Source: Lomentospora prolificans | Lineage: Eukaryota; Ascomycota; Sordariomycetes; Microascales; Microascaceae | Direction: 5' to 3' | Assembly: GCA_029532625.1 (NCBI GenBank) | Contig: JARFXM010000003.1 | Coordinates: 1,116,001 to 1,180,000, forward strand | DNA length: 64,000 bases | Part shown: positions 1-11,320 of the stretch, one piece after another | Numbering within the stretch: position 1 is the stretch's first letter | Layout of the letters: each line of letters begins with the position of its first letter | The notes under the pieces: generated by a model | What the model saw: the letters and a program-made list of their open reading frames with translations, nothing else | Databases searched by the model: none | Told to the model about the DNA's origin: nothing | Translations under genes and position numbers: made by a program

Positions 1-2001
1 TGGGCCGACAAACTATGAAGGTAGGAGGGGACATGGATTCTTTCTTGGTTGGTGGCCGGAATAACAACCTTGGTCTCTCGTATTATATTCAAACCCAGCT
101 TGTTTGCCAGTACATACGAAGTAAGGCGGTAGCCCACGCTACTGACAGGACCCCCTCTCCCCAGAAACTTATTTTAGCTTGGTGTCTGTCAGTTCAATAC
201 AGCCAGCGTGCGCCTGTTCATCCTCTCCTGGTATTCAAGCTGGCGAAAGAATGCCGCGAACTAAGCGATAGGACTCGAAAAGTTATCAAATTGTTCGATT
301 CACAGGCGGTGGCCGCCGACGAGATTGTTCCGCCCAAGCGCTTTGTGTAGAAATATTCATCTCAGTACATTGTACATATGCACCAGGCCATTTTTATTTT
401 CTCTCACGGGAGTCGTCGAGTGATCGATGGACCTGGCTCGCAGTTTGTCGCCATTCGTGCAGCACCAGCTCTCCACTGAAACCTGCAAAGGTGACACAGA
501 TGCACCCTTCCTGCGCCCTCATTCAGGTGTAAAGTCGCTAAAATACCTCATGTCCGGGAACATTGGTCAAACTCTTCCTCCTAACCAGTAAAACCTTGGG
601 TTCTGGGAATACTGCTCCGTAAACGAGACTCACCGTGGCCGACCGCGGCAACTGACCAGCTAGCGAATTCGAGTCTCAGGGACTAGCTTGGAGTGGCGGG
701 AGCAAAATATACCGCACAAGTATCCTATAAACCCTACATCCTATCTGGAAGATTGGGGATACCAGATCCTGTCTGGTCTTTTGGGATCAATGTATAAAAC
801 AGCCCCTCTCGTCTCGCCTCTGCATTGTCACTGAACTGGCAGACCGGTGAGAGGCAACAACACAGATTCGGACAGGCACTTGGTCAGCGATCCCTTGTAG
901 ATGCAGCTGCATCAAAGCCGTGCCGTTCAGCAGGCGGGTGGGAAAGGAAAAAAAAAAAACGTGCGCCGATGAAAGCAGCGATTCTAACCCCCGAAGCCGA
1001 GGCCGGGCAGGCTCATCATCGGCACAAGGCAGGCGGTAGATGGGCTGTTATGATAGCTCATCTACATCTTGAACGAGTAATAACATGTCGCTAATTAATA
1101 TACATGGATGGGCATACCGTTGTATTGTCATGCACGGGAATCAAACCCGGCCCAGCTTTTCACTCAGCTCAACCTACGAAGTAAGTATTATCTTTTCCCC
1201 TCTGTCACTCCCAGAGAAAGCCCTTTTATCTTTAGGCTCTACAGGGGGGGCGAGCCGAGCAACACGGCCTGGCTGGCAAGACGATCAACGCTCAAATCAA
1301 AAGGCCGATCGGGTCCGAGAGGGAGGATTAGGAGAGGGATTCTTCAAGGGGAGGATAGTGCATAAAAGGGCAATCTCTTAAGCTCTGCAGATATTCGGAT
1401 TGGGCGGCGTAGCATCATAACATTTGGTCAGCCAGGCCGCCATAAGCCTAGTGAGATGAGATCAATTCGTTGGTCGCAGAGCTGGATGAAGCTGTGCGTG
1501 TACTTCGTACTGCACATATGTCTGGGCGCAACACGCGCTTTATGCCAATTGAAGGATTGGGTTGGCGATTATCAGAGATAATCGCATTAACGACTATATC
1601 ACTCCACTGACACCCGTGCCCCTGCTACAAGGGCTCGACTTCGGTATTGCCAGACATCAATCGAATTGATGGATGTTGAGGTTGACTTAAAGTTGGTAGA
1701 TTTACTGCTGGAAACGCGAGGGCAGAAGACGCCAGGTAGATCAGATCTGGTCCGAGCTCCGCCTTCGATCTGCAGCCCGGCTCCACCTGACCCATCCTGA
1801 TGGTTGAAAATTCCGAGGACCGTTTGAACCTGGCCATCGTTCGAGGAAGAGCCGCAAAGCAAAAGCTCGCACACACAGAGCACGGCTGCAAACCGCGTTG
1901 CCACAAATCTTCAACGGCGGCCCCCCTTTCCCATCCGTAACGAGATCCTCCCAGTAGACCGGCTCCTCTCGCCGCCTCAAAAAAGAAGCCCACTGCCCGC
2001 C
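1..2001. other. Gene-free left flank and coq9 upstream region
   Basis: No reading frame here shows a recognisable protein or a splice-consistent exon chain; the open frames present are short and compositionally random. The stretch holds three copies of the TACGAAGTA nonamer (115-123, 1175-1183 and, inverted, 1501-1509) and an A12 run at 948-959. The last 80 bases before the coq9 start are C/T-rich (about 1920-2001), which is usual for a fungal 5' leader. A gene ending just left of the window cannot be excluded. Confidence 0.6.
115..123 (+). repeat. TACGAAGTA dispersed nonamer (first of 11 copies)
   Basis: Exact copies were read at 115-123, 1175-1183, 14262-14270, 16135-16143, 20625-20633 and 47505-47513 as TACGAAGTA. 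They were read at 1501-1509, 14183-14191, 48235-48243, 48263-48271 and 57558-57566 as TACTTCGTA. All lie outside coding sequence, and the flanks differ from copy to copy, so these are not pieces of one long repeat. A related form (TACGGAGTA or TACTCCGTA) is at 28986-28994 and 60848-60856. The core C-GAA-G can form a mini-hairpin with TAC/GTA arms. The role is unknown. Confidence 0.75.
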
Positions 2002-2816
2002 ATGCAGGCCCTCCGTCGAACCTCCGCGATTGCCGCACTCCCGCGCAAGGCTGTTCGCGTCGCCAAGCCCTTCCACAGCTACGACCACCCCACGACGCGA
2101 TCCTCGTTCAATGATACGGAGAAGGCCATCCTGGACGCTGCCTACAGACACGTCCCTGATCTCGGCTTTACACAGGCTGCGCTGAGCCGCGGCGCGAGGG
2201 ACGCCGGCTACCTAGATATCAGCACGACGGCGCTACAGGATGGTCCATTCTCGCTAATCCGGTACCACTTGGTGACAAAGAGGGAAGGCCTCGCCGGACA
2301 GTGCAGTAAGATATTTAGCGAGGGCGGTGCCCAGACCACTGGCGTACATGAGAGAGTGGAGAGATTAGCCTGGGAAAGGTTGCTGGGCAATCGGGAAGTC
2401 ATTCACAAGTGGCAGGAGGTACGCCCCCAAGAGAACCCCCCGGTGATATTGGTGAGATTCTCCCTAGCTAATCGTCTGATCAGGCCCTCGCGATCATGGC
2501 ACAACCAAGCTACGTCCCGGCCTCGCTCAAGGAGCTCTCCCTGCTCTCGGACGAGCTTTGGTTCCTTGCCGGCGACACGGCCGTCGATCCTACCTGGTAC
2601 ACCAAGCGCGCTTCGCTATCCATGATTTACGCATCGAGTGAGCTTTTTATGACGACCGACAAGTCCCACGAGTTCAGAGAAACCCGAGCCTTCCTCCAGA
2701 GGCGCCTTGAGGAAAATAGCAGGGCTAGCGGCGTGATGGGAGCTGTTGGCGAGTGGGTTGGATTCACTGCGAACGCCGGCATCAACGTACTAAGGAGCAA
2801 AGGCGTGAGGATCTGA
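2002..2816 (+). CDS. coq9: Ubiquinone biosynthesis protein COQ9, mitochondrial
   Basis: COQ9 is a lipid-binding protein of the mitochondrial coenzyme Q synthesis complex that presents intermediates to COQ7. There are two exons, 2002-2418 and 2484-2816, split by a 65-nt phase-0 intron (GT at 2419, CAG ending 2483); the product is 249 aa. The N-terminus (residues 1-25) is rich in Arg, Lys and Ala with almost no acidic residues, as expected for a mitochondrial targeting peptide. The family core is clear: a YHLVT block near residue 93, then HKWQEALAIMAQPS across the splice junction, DELWFLAGDT, WYTKRASLS and YASSELFMTTD. The length is normal for the family. The gene converges with smc6, whose stop lies 332 bp away. 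I took the first ATG because it begins the targeting peptide. Confidence 0.93.
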
Positions 2817-3148
2817 GATGTTCAAACGAGGATGGGAGTCGAGTGATGCGATGGCCTAACACGAGACTCTTTACTTTTACAGTGCCATTGATATTTGCAT
2901 ATCCATGTACAATAAAGAGGTATACACCTGAGCACTACCATTGTAGTATAGATGTACAAAAGTCCAAGATATATTATTGCCCCTGCCCCCGAAGCCACGC
3001 TCTATGATATAGAAATGCAATCCCTTAAAACTCCTCCAACTCTCTCCTGCCGTCAAACGATGACAGCCATGCGTCACAAGTGGCTAAAGAGGGCCTCCGT
3101 GCCGTGCGAGTCAGTCGGTACCCTATTCTCTAAAGACCTCGTTGCATA
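2817..3148. other. Intergenic 3' flanks of coq9 and smc6
   Basis: This 332-bp convergent interval must hold both polyadenylation regions. It is AT-rich at 2875-2960, with an AATAAA at about 2910-2915 on the plus strand, about 95 nt after the coq9 stop and a candidate polyadenylation signal. No gene is seen. Confidence 0.5.
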
Positions 3149-6100
3149 TCAGGTAGGGTTCGCTGGCGGGGATCCGAGAGACTGCTGAAAAGTTAGAGTT
3201 TCTTCAAAGTACAGTTCAGACTGGAATATGAGGGTTCCACGGTACCGAATGATTTTAACGTCTCTAGATAAGCTCGCGCGCCCTTCGATAGCGTTTGGCG
3301 TGATCAAGATGTACTGTCTCGAGACCGACCGACGAGCTGCGGTGATCTATAGTAGGAAAGAGCGTTGTTAGTCTTGGGATAAAGCAAAAGGTTAGTGAGG
3401 ACTGCCCTTACCAGCATATTGGTGCTGATAGCTCGGTTGATGTTGTCCATGAACACATCAAACTCGTCAAGACACCGGATGGACGAGCCCATGGCCTCCC
3501 AAATGGAGAGAAGCATACAGATCGAGGCGAAGGACTTTTCTCCACCGGAAAGCGTCTTCGTTTCCCTTCCGCCCCCTACCCTGCGAGTTTCGTCCGGCTC
3601 GACCTGTAAAGCGAGTCTTCTACTTCGGTGATCGATCAACATTCTACCCCGGAACCCACGTTCGCTCAGCAAATAATTGAAATTGACTCGTGTCCGGGCT
3701 GAGAGAAACCTCTGAAAGGACCTCCACCTCTTCAACCGCTCAGCCAGGGCCTGCTTAAGTTCTTGCTGCAGCTGGAGTTGGTTCTCATGCTCCCTCATGG
3801 CCGTCTCGTAAGACGCTTGCGCCTTCTCCGCCCGCTCAGTAATCTCTTCTTCCGAGGCGCCGAGGCGCCGTTCAATCTTCTCCAACTGCGCTACGATAGT
3901 CTGATACTTGGCCTCGATACTCTTGAACGTCGCATCTTCCGCGATGTAAACGCGTTCTCCAGCGTTCTCTCGCGCCTGCTGGTCAAGCCCTTCGACCCTG
4001 GATCGGACCTTATCCCTGTCCCTTACGGCTCTGTCTCTGGCCAGTCGAGCTTGATCCCGTTCTTCGAACGCCTCATTCTTCGCCGAAAGTGCTAGCCTTC
4101 GAGAGTCGGCCTTATTCGCCAACTTGCGGCCCGCATCGTCAAGACGAACTTTGACTTGAGCGACGTTGGCACTAGCTTCCTTCATAGCGCGCTGCAGCTC
4201 TTCGCATTTCCGGTTTAATTCGGGCTTCCTGACAACCATATCTCCATACTGTTCGCCTTCGTGCTTCACTCGAGCTTCCGCTTGTCCCAAGGACTCCTTG
4301 AGGTTAGTAAGCTCGATATCTCCTCCCTCAAATCTGTCGAGTTCGGCCTCCAAATTGTCGGCATTCGCCTGAGCGATACGTCGTGTCTTTTCAAACTGCT
4401 GGCGCCGGGCGGATTGCGTTCTCAGTGCGCCTTGGCATTCATCGACTCTCGTTCCGGCATCCTCTAACTGTCTTTGTATGTCACGCAACTCCTCTTTAAG
4501 ATGCTCTAATATGCTTCGTTGATGGCGGATTTGCGCCTCGTCGTCCGAGCGAAGCCTTGGGGCACCGACATATGGACGCACGGGATCTAGGCTCTGATCC
4601 CCACGGCCGTTAACAACTAGAGAGATACCCTCTCCCTTTTTTTTATCGTGATGGCACAATCCGAAGGCGACATTCCTCGGACGGTCACTAAATATGGCCT
4701 TTTCGGCATCAGTACGGGAACCGATGAGCAGGGCTTGTTCTATCTTGTGATGAATGATGAGCTGATCTCTGATCAGGTCATCCTCGAACTGCAAAACGCG
4801 GAGAATTGTATCGTAGCGCGGATCTGGCTCCTTCCCCGTCAGGTCAAGCTTGCGGCCGTTTGAGATCAAGACTGGTGTATTCCTGACACCTGCACGCTTC
4901 ATCAGATTGCGTAGACGAGCCGCATCGCGCGGGCCTATAGCGATGAAAGCACTCGGCGAAGATCCAAGGAGCCGTTCAATGATGCTGGACCACTCTGGCT
5001 TCAAAAGTCGGATATGACGCCCGATTGGCCCGATTGGCTTACGCTCAAAGCCGCGGTCGTCATCGATCATCTTCAGGAGCCTCTGAATATTAGGGTCGAA
5101 AGCACCGAAATCAGAACCGCGATTCTGTTGTAGATCGTGAATTCGCTTCTCCACGGCGCGAATTTCAGCTTTTTTCCCATTCAAAGCGTCTTTGAGCCCG
5201 TACATAGCTTTCTTGGCATCATCAAGCCGGCGTTGATCGTCCGGCAGTTTACGCCCGATCTGTTCGATCTCGATGCTCAACCTTTGAACTTCTTCATTAG
5301 CAGCCTTGAGTTCTGCTTCCTTTGTGGCGCGTCCATCCCCTGTAGCCTCCGCTAGCCGTCGTTCTTCTTCAGTAATTCGACGCTCAAGTGACTTCACATC
5401 CTCTTGGGCATTCTTCCAGCGATCCCGAGCCGTCCTTTCCTCATTGTGAAGGGCGGATAGCTCCGCCTTTGCGCCTAGATATGCATCCTTGGCAGCTTTT
5501 TCCTGTGCCTCGAGAGCTTCGGCATCCGCCGTAATGGCCTGAATGCTCAGCTCAGCTTGTCGTAGGGACTCATCCGCAACCTCTAGAATCTGCGACTGCT
5601 CGTGGATCTTCCCCTCAGCGCGGGCCAAACGCTCATCCGCAGCCACAATAGCCTGGTCCGCCTTTTTAAGCACTCTCTCAGCCTCAACAACTTGTGCCCA
5701 AATCAACTGATTTCTATAAAGTCGACGTTTTTCCCGCAGAGCTTCATTCTTCCTCAAAGTATCAAGATCGCGTTTTGCATCGCGATGCTCTCCCTCCAGA
5801 CGCTTGACGTAGTCAGCGGCAGATTCTAGCTTGGCCTCGATGTTGTCTGCGGTCTGCATCACCAATTTATAGTCGTTGTCTAGGGCTTCGAGTTGCACGC
5901 CCTGCACGAAAAATTTATACTTGAGGGCGGGGGATGAGGCGTTGAGGAACTGGCGGGCATTATCCTGGGATAGAACGTTCAGCGGGTTGTCCATTTGGAG
6001 GCAGAAATACTCGACGAGCTCGTCAACATCTCGCCTCTTCGTCGATATGAGTCTACCGAGTGCGCTCTTAAGTTTGAAGCCGCTCGTTCCGTTCTTTGAG

Positions 6101-6853
6101 AAGTGCCGTTCAACGATGATAGATTCTCCATATTGCTCCGGTTGATACGCGCCTTCACCTTGGTTCTTCAATTTGACCTGGATCGTCGACTGTTCCTGGC
6201 CTTCTTTTATAAAACTCTTTAAGCTGCCACCTCGGTTTGTCGAGCTAGCCTTGGCACCAAGACACAAGGTGATGGCGGTGAGGACCGCGCTCTTGCCGCT
6301 TCCGTTTTCGCCTACGATGAAGTTCAATAGCGGGCCAAGCTCGACGCATAAACGCGTATGGCACATAAAGTTGAAGCATGTCACGGTCTCAATAATGCCG
6401 TTGGCAGCCGCATGGTTGTCTGCTTGACCATCCACACGGGAACTATTCAGTACTTTTTGTGTTGCGCGCATGTCATCTTCGGCTTCGTGTCGGAGATGAC
6501 TGTAGTCTTGATCACGATATATCTCGTACTGGGTGCGCGGGGGCGAGTCCGTGGCGTCAGGACTGGGCGCTCGTGCGGCGGGTGGATGGTCATCGTCTGA
6601 TTCTTCGTTTTCTTGGGTCGGGGAGCTGGGAGAGGCTGGTCGCTTTCCGATAGCATCCGACACACGTACACGCTTGCGCTATATCATGAAAGAAATCAAT
6701 TAGATGCTACTGTTCCTCGAGACACTGAAGACGGCAAGAGACGCTACTCACACTCGACTCTTGCCCCGAAGCTGGGGTAACGACAGCGCCATCCTCGGTG
6801 TCATCATCCACATCATCCTCAACAACCCGCCTTGTCCGCTTTTCTGGCGCCAT
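3149..6853 (-). CDS. smc6: Structural maintenance of chromosomes protein 6 (Smc5/6 complex)
   Basis: Smc6 is the ATPase partner of Smc5 in the nuclear Smc5/6 complex, needed for recombinational repair and replication-fork stability. Three exons, 6853-6752, 6678-3412 and 3346-3149, join through phase-0 introns of 73 and 65 nt to give 1188 aa. Walker A GENGSGKS is at about residue 157. Two coiled-coil arms flank a hinge near the middle (around GPIGRHIRLL). The ABC signature LSGGEKSF is near 1077 and the Walker B block CLDEFDVFMD near 1104. The 3' exon restores the expected end (RQYILITPNAI, then DVKIIR), which a single-frame reading would lose. After DVKIIR the protein carries about 30 extra residues that are not typical. 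The first exon encodes an acidic, basic-patched tail typical of fungal Smc6. The gene shares a 747-bp divergent promoter with the SGT1 gene. Confidence 0.93.
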
Positions 6854-7600
6854 GGCGTCCAACCCCGGCTAGGTTATTCGGTTCCTAAACCGAGGCGTCA
6901 CGATGTGTAACTCAGAATCCTCTAGCGTGTCGAAGTAACAACCGAGACGTAGTTTAATTGTGAACGGCTGATCGCTCCTCGCTGTAATGGATTGACGCAG
7001 AATTAACAGATAGGAGAGAATGAACGGATAGCCGCTGGGATGAAACCGTATGGCGAATGCACATCAGGCACAATGCACCAATTTGGTTGGGTAGCCTGAA
7101 GCGGCCGAGAAGATAAATTCACGTCACGATATTTGATTCTAGACGCGTTCAGTGTGAAGAATTATAGTGGGGCCACTTTATTGTTTACAGGGCGCGAAGT
7201 ACCCGTCCTCTCTCGTCCAGTTCTCGAAGGCGGGGTGGCTGCCCTCTGGTGAGTTCTGTGGTACTAAAACAACTAGCAACTCAAGCTTGATTTCGGGAAC
7301 ATCAACGGTGAACCATCCTGGTACGTCGTAGCATTAACGCTCGTTATGTAAGCCAAGTTGAAGCTTCATCAAGCCCCACCATTTGAGTTCGATGACCTCG
7401 ACTTTAACGACATGCTGTCTCGGCTCTGTTTCTCACTACTTTCCCCCTTCTTTTATTTATATATACACCTCCTATCCCTTCCTCTATACTCTACGAGATA
7501 TATTAGAAGAAGGAAGCGCGTTGGTGACGAGTACCGCCCAACAAATGTTGCCGTAGGCAGAATCTAGACTTTAGGGCGTGGATTCTCTGCCCGTGGCAAA
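6854..7600. promoter_or_regulatory. Divergent promoter region between smc6 and the SGT1/ECD gene
   Basis: No gene is seen in these 747 bp. On the SGT1 side there is a strongly pyrimidine-rich tract at about 7433-7495 with a TTTATATATAC element inside it. This resembles fungal core promoter DNA followed by a CT-rich transcription start zone. The calls are inferred from composition and position only. Confidence 0.45.
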
Positions 7601-9577
7601 ATGGAGGAATCTGTAAGGAAGCCGAAAACTTGGGACGAGCTCAAGCAGCAATATGGCGGTCTTGATCTTCAACTAGCCGAAAACTGCGTTGAATATGCCA
7701 TTTTTCTCCTGCCAGAGGTACCCGGAGACGGCGCACGAAAGCTTCTCTCTACTCTGGAATCTATCAGGAAGGAAACGCTTGAGCTGGCAGCTCAACTCAC
7801 CAAAGATTTCATCTGGCAAAGAGAAGAATTCTCGCTCACTATAAAACATGGTACCGGTGAGTTTGGCTGGCTGTACCTATACAGACCTATGAGCAAGGTT
7901 CATTGACTAATCTCCTAAACGACAGGACTCATATATCTGCATGGCGTTACTGACTACGGTGATTCCGTCGAAGACGAATGGCTAATCGTCTTTATACTCC
8001 GAGAGGTCTCTAAACTTTACCCACAGACCTGGATCCGGGTATGGGATGCGGACGGAGAATTTCTCTTAGTAGAAGCTGCGAATGTGATTCCGAAATGGCT
8101 AAGTCCGGCGATTGATTCGAATAGATCATGGATTCATAACGAAAAGCTCTATATTATTCCGCCAGACGAAATCCTAGCCGGGCCACTTAGTCTTACCGAT
8201 GCTCTTGGTAGAGTAAAATCGAACTCCAGCTCACTATTCCATTCACCCAAGGTTGACAAAGAAGCATTTTACCGATTAGAGAAGTATCCAAATTACATTG
8301 GCCTTTCCCTTCATCAAGCAAAAGTAAAAATACCAAGAAAATTGGCCCATATCTTGCATAAACAGCCGAAGGCCGTAGCCCCGGCCGTGGAAGAGTTTTA
8401 TCTCCGCGATGCTGTGGCAATGAGGAACATCATGTCTGATTCCTACGGTCTTCGTTTTCCACCGGAAGACTTTGTTATAGTCAGTGTTCGCTTTACCAAG
8501 GTACTATACGCACAGCTATGCTCGCAGCGATTTCCCACCCCCCCGAGGTGGAAACCTGCTATAGAGAGGGCGACGGGTAAATCGCCTGAGCTGCAAAATC
8601 TACCACATGCGGACGCCAAACTACGTTTTCAGGCCGAGATGGGTATGAAGCTCGCATGCGGATTTGAAATAATGATGACCAAGGCCAACAAGAGCAACAA
8701 CCGCTTCGTTCGAGAAGTCTCTCTTCTTTTGCAAGACGTGGACGAGGACGGCATCGCTTCCCTGCCGACAGATGAAGAAATCGCAATGTGGCCAGGAGTC
8801 GATAGGGACGATGATGACGGGTGGATGGATGTGGACTTTTTGCAATTAGATAAGGAACTGAAGGGCCGCCAGGAAAATGCCACAGGAGCGTCGTCTAAAC
8901 AAGGTTTTGGTGACCCCAATGCACAAGCTGACCTGCGAAAAATGGTATCGCGCTTTCAAGATTTCCTGGATAACGAAGGTACCGGTATAGACGGAGCGGA
9001 GTTGGACGGCGAGTCTAGCCCTGAAGAGTCTGACGAAGACGAAAATGACAGCGACGCAGACAGCGAAGAGGCCGATCTTGACGTACGTTTCAACGAAGCG
9101 GAATTTGCCCGCCTCATGAAGGAGGTAATGGGACTGCATCCCGAACCCTCCAGGAATGCAACGGTTCAGCCGGGTCCTAACGCACCAGAAACGGGCGACA
9201 ACGAGGCGGAGGAAATTCGGCAGTTGATGGAGCGCATGGAAGTAGAGCTCAACGAACATGGGGCTCTCTCGCTGGACCCAGGATCTAAGAAGCTCGCGGC
9301 TCTTCAAGGCAAGAAGTCGACGGGCAAACAGGGGCGCTTTGCAAACACCGAGGCTGGGAGCTCTGAAGACCTTTGTTCTGACGGTGAAGGTAGCGCTGAT
9401 GATGAAGAGATAGACGTGGACTACAACCTTGCTAAGAATCTCCTTGAAAGTTTCAAAGCCCAGGCTGGAGCGGCAGGTCCTGTCAGCAATATCCTCGGAA
9501 TGATGGGATTACAGTTACCCCGAGACGAGGATGGCGATAGCACAAGTGACAAAGATGTTGGACCTATCGACAGCTAG
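7601..9577 (+). CDS. SGT1/ecdysoneless (ECD) family protein
   Basis: Two exons, 7601-7856 and 7926-9577, join at a Gly codon through a 69-nt phase-1 intron with a CTAAC-like branch site; the product is 635 aa. The ECD/SGT1 domain fills roughly the first 400 residues, with HGVTDYGDSVEDEWLIVF, then QTWIRVWDADGEFLLVEAA, IPKWL and a WIHNEKLYIIPP block typical of the family. The C-terminal third is acidic and Ser-rich (many D/E runs) with a conserved helical stretch near the end. ECD homologues bind the splicing factor Prp8 in animals, and the fission yeast gene was isolated through rescue of a glycolytic transcription mutant; the exact fungal role is not settled. This is not the Hsp90 co-chaperone that is also called Sgt1. 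It converges with the next gene, 201 bp away. Confidence 0.9.
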
Positions 9578-9778
9578 CTGAATTAAAAAAGACCACGATT
9601 TCTATTGCGCCCAGGCTCCATGTCTATGCAAGATAGTGTGACACCCAAACGCCTATGATCTGAGTACTGAAACCACGTGCGATGAAATGTCCTGATATTT
9701 TCTATCGCCCTATTCGAACCAACTTTTATACCCTTTATATATTCGGGATGAACCCCAGTTGGAGAGTTAGTACCGAAA

Positions 9779-11320
9779 TTAAGGCGCGTCCTTATCGCCT
9801 GGTATTTTCATTTCACCGCTGTTGCCACTATCATCGTTACCATCGGCTTTGTGTCGTTTCGCGGGTGAGATCTCCCCGCTCGGCCGTCGCCTCCTCCCTC
9901 CAGCGGGCTCAGCTACCAGGCTCAGCTTCGCTAGCACGGCGTTGAGCGATTTCCTTGCTTCGAGCTCCCTCCTGCTGCCGTCCCTGCTGGGCCGATAAAA
10001 CTCCCTGACGACACGCGTGATGGTGTGATAGCACTCGTAGAGGAGCATCCGGCTCGACGCGTTCTTCTCATCTTGTACAGGGCTGGGATCGTCGGGTTCA
10101 TCAGCGGGCGCAGTCGTAAATCCCTTCCAGAGGTCCTCTCCATTCTCCATGTAAAAGGCTTTCGCCAGCAGGGGATCTCCGAACACGCAGTTGCTCCAAT
10201 CTCGCAACCCTGCAAGGCAGATATCGGCAGCTTCGTCGTCATCATGGGGGGTGACGGCTAGAGATTTCGAACCATCATTCTCTTCTTCCTGTCCCTTTTC
10301 ACTTTCGTCGTCATCTTCATCATCGTCTTCTTCTTCTTCTTTTCCTTTTCGTCCTTCCTTATTGTTAAGCTTTGGCGCTTCCTTTTTGTCAAGGCCCCTA
10401 GGCTGCGATTTCCCTATGGTGCTTAACTTCGGTTGGGCTCTTTGGGGTGTTCGCAACACTAGAAGGTTCTCCTCATCTGCAGCATCGACAACAACGAGGG
10501 AGGGCACCGTTATGGCGTCTAAAATATGCTGGAGCTTTCGAAAATTCTCTCTAATAGCTGAATAAGGGAGGGTGATGTGCATGTCTTCCCCGTCACGCAA
10601 GATGCCCTCTAGTAACGAGGCAAACGCAGTAGTCCAGGTCGTTGAGCACTTGGACTCGAAGGTCTTTGCACTTCCATTCAGCTTCGTCGCTCCCGGTGTG
10701 CTTCCGAGCACGCCCAGCGCGGGGCCGAATTTGCCCGACGGTGACCGGATCTTAAAAAGTTGGCGGAGGAGGCGACCGTGCTGGAGGCAGACGCTTTTCC
10801 GCTCTGCCTGTGTGAGGGGCGGCTCCAAGCTAGCTATGTGTGACCCGGACGCCGGCCGCACAATGTTGAACTCGGGTTCGGATAGCGTGTACGCCGGAGA
10901 GTGCGTAAGCAGGAATGGGGCGACCGCATTTGGGGTAGATGCTACAGGTTGGACCAGCTCTCGGTTACGGTTCCCCTCTGTGACACCTCTGGTGACTCGA
11001 ACTGATGGCTTTCTTCCTAACAGTGTATCTTCCTCCTGCTTATCCTGACTTTCCGTACCAGGGCGATCTCGCAACCGCGGCGTGGCGAGTGGTCCTGTTT
11101 TGGCGATCCAGGCGAGAACGGTTGCCTCGGCGCTAATACACGCTCTCTCAGAGCGTAGGAGCCTCGTCATCGGGGGAGGCGGCAAGGACAAGTAGAGGGT
11201 GGATCCATCCGATAGTCTGGCCTCGTACCGCCGCTGGGCTCCTGGAGAGGGTATAGGGCGGATGCTTTCGACGGTGGCAGCCGAGGGGACGGCGCTCGCT
11301 ATTATAGTGGTAATGGACAT
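9779..11320 (-). CDS. Phosphotransferase (APH/kinase-like fold) family protein
   Basis: A single exon of 513 aa. The frame is open to 11347, but the first in-frame ATG is at 11320. It starts with a nucleotide-binding-like N-lobe (RRYEARLSDGSTLYLSLP, then SERACISAEATVLAWI), resembling the aminoglycoside-phosphotransferase-like kinases that are abundant in filamentous fungi. The catalytic-loop region reads LVVVDAADEENLLVL and the metal-site region GLRDWSNCVFGDPLL, matching the DW..GDP block of the fold. A Lys/Glu/Asp-rich insert of about 60 residues (10270-10390) separates the two. The usual His of the HxD motif is Val, so activity cannot be assumed. The C-terminus is basic and may be a nuclear-localisation segment. 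The substrate is unknown. Upstream lies a 4.9-kb gene-free stretch. Confidence 0.7.
   Translation of the reverse strand: MSITTIIASAVPSAATVESIRPIPSPGAQRRYEARLSDGSTLYLSLPPPPMTRLLRSERACISAEATVLAWIAKTGPLATPRLRDRPGTESQDKQEEDTLLGRKPSVRVTRGVTEGNRNRELVQPVASTPNAVAPFLLTHSPAYTLSEPEFNIVRPASGSHIASLEPPLTQAERKSVCLQHGRLLRQLFKIRSPSGKFGPALGVLGSTPGATKLNGSAKTFESKCSTTWTTAFASLLEGILRDGEDMHITLPYSAIRENFRKLQHILDAITVPSLVVVDAADEENLLVLRTPQRAQPKLSTIGKSQPRGLDKKEAPKLNNKEGRKGKEEEEDDDEDDDESEKGQEEENDGSKSLAVTPHDDDEAADICLAGLRDWSNCVFGDPLLAKAFYMENGEDLWKGFTTAPADEPDDPSPVQDEKNASSRMLLYECYHTITRVVREFYRPSRDGSRRELEARKSLNAVLAKLSLVAEPAGGRRRRPSGEISPAKRHKADGNDDSGNSGEMKIPGDKDAP

Noticed and set aside
15..350. 111-codon open frame at the left edge
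   Set aside because: No recognisable protein; it spans a TACGAAGTA copy, which otherwise avoids coding sequence.
1125..1195. tRNA-like T arm on the minus strand (GGGTTTGATTCCC)
   Set aside because: The loop lacks the conserved C56, no partner for the CATGACA acceptor side exists upstream, and no D arm can be drawn. At most it is a tRNA remnant.
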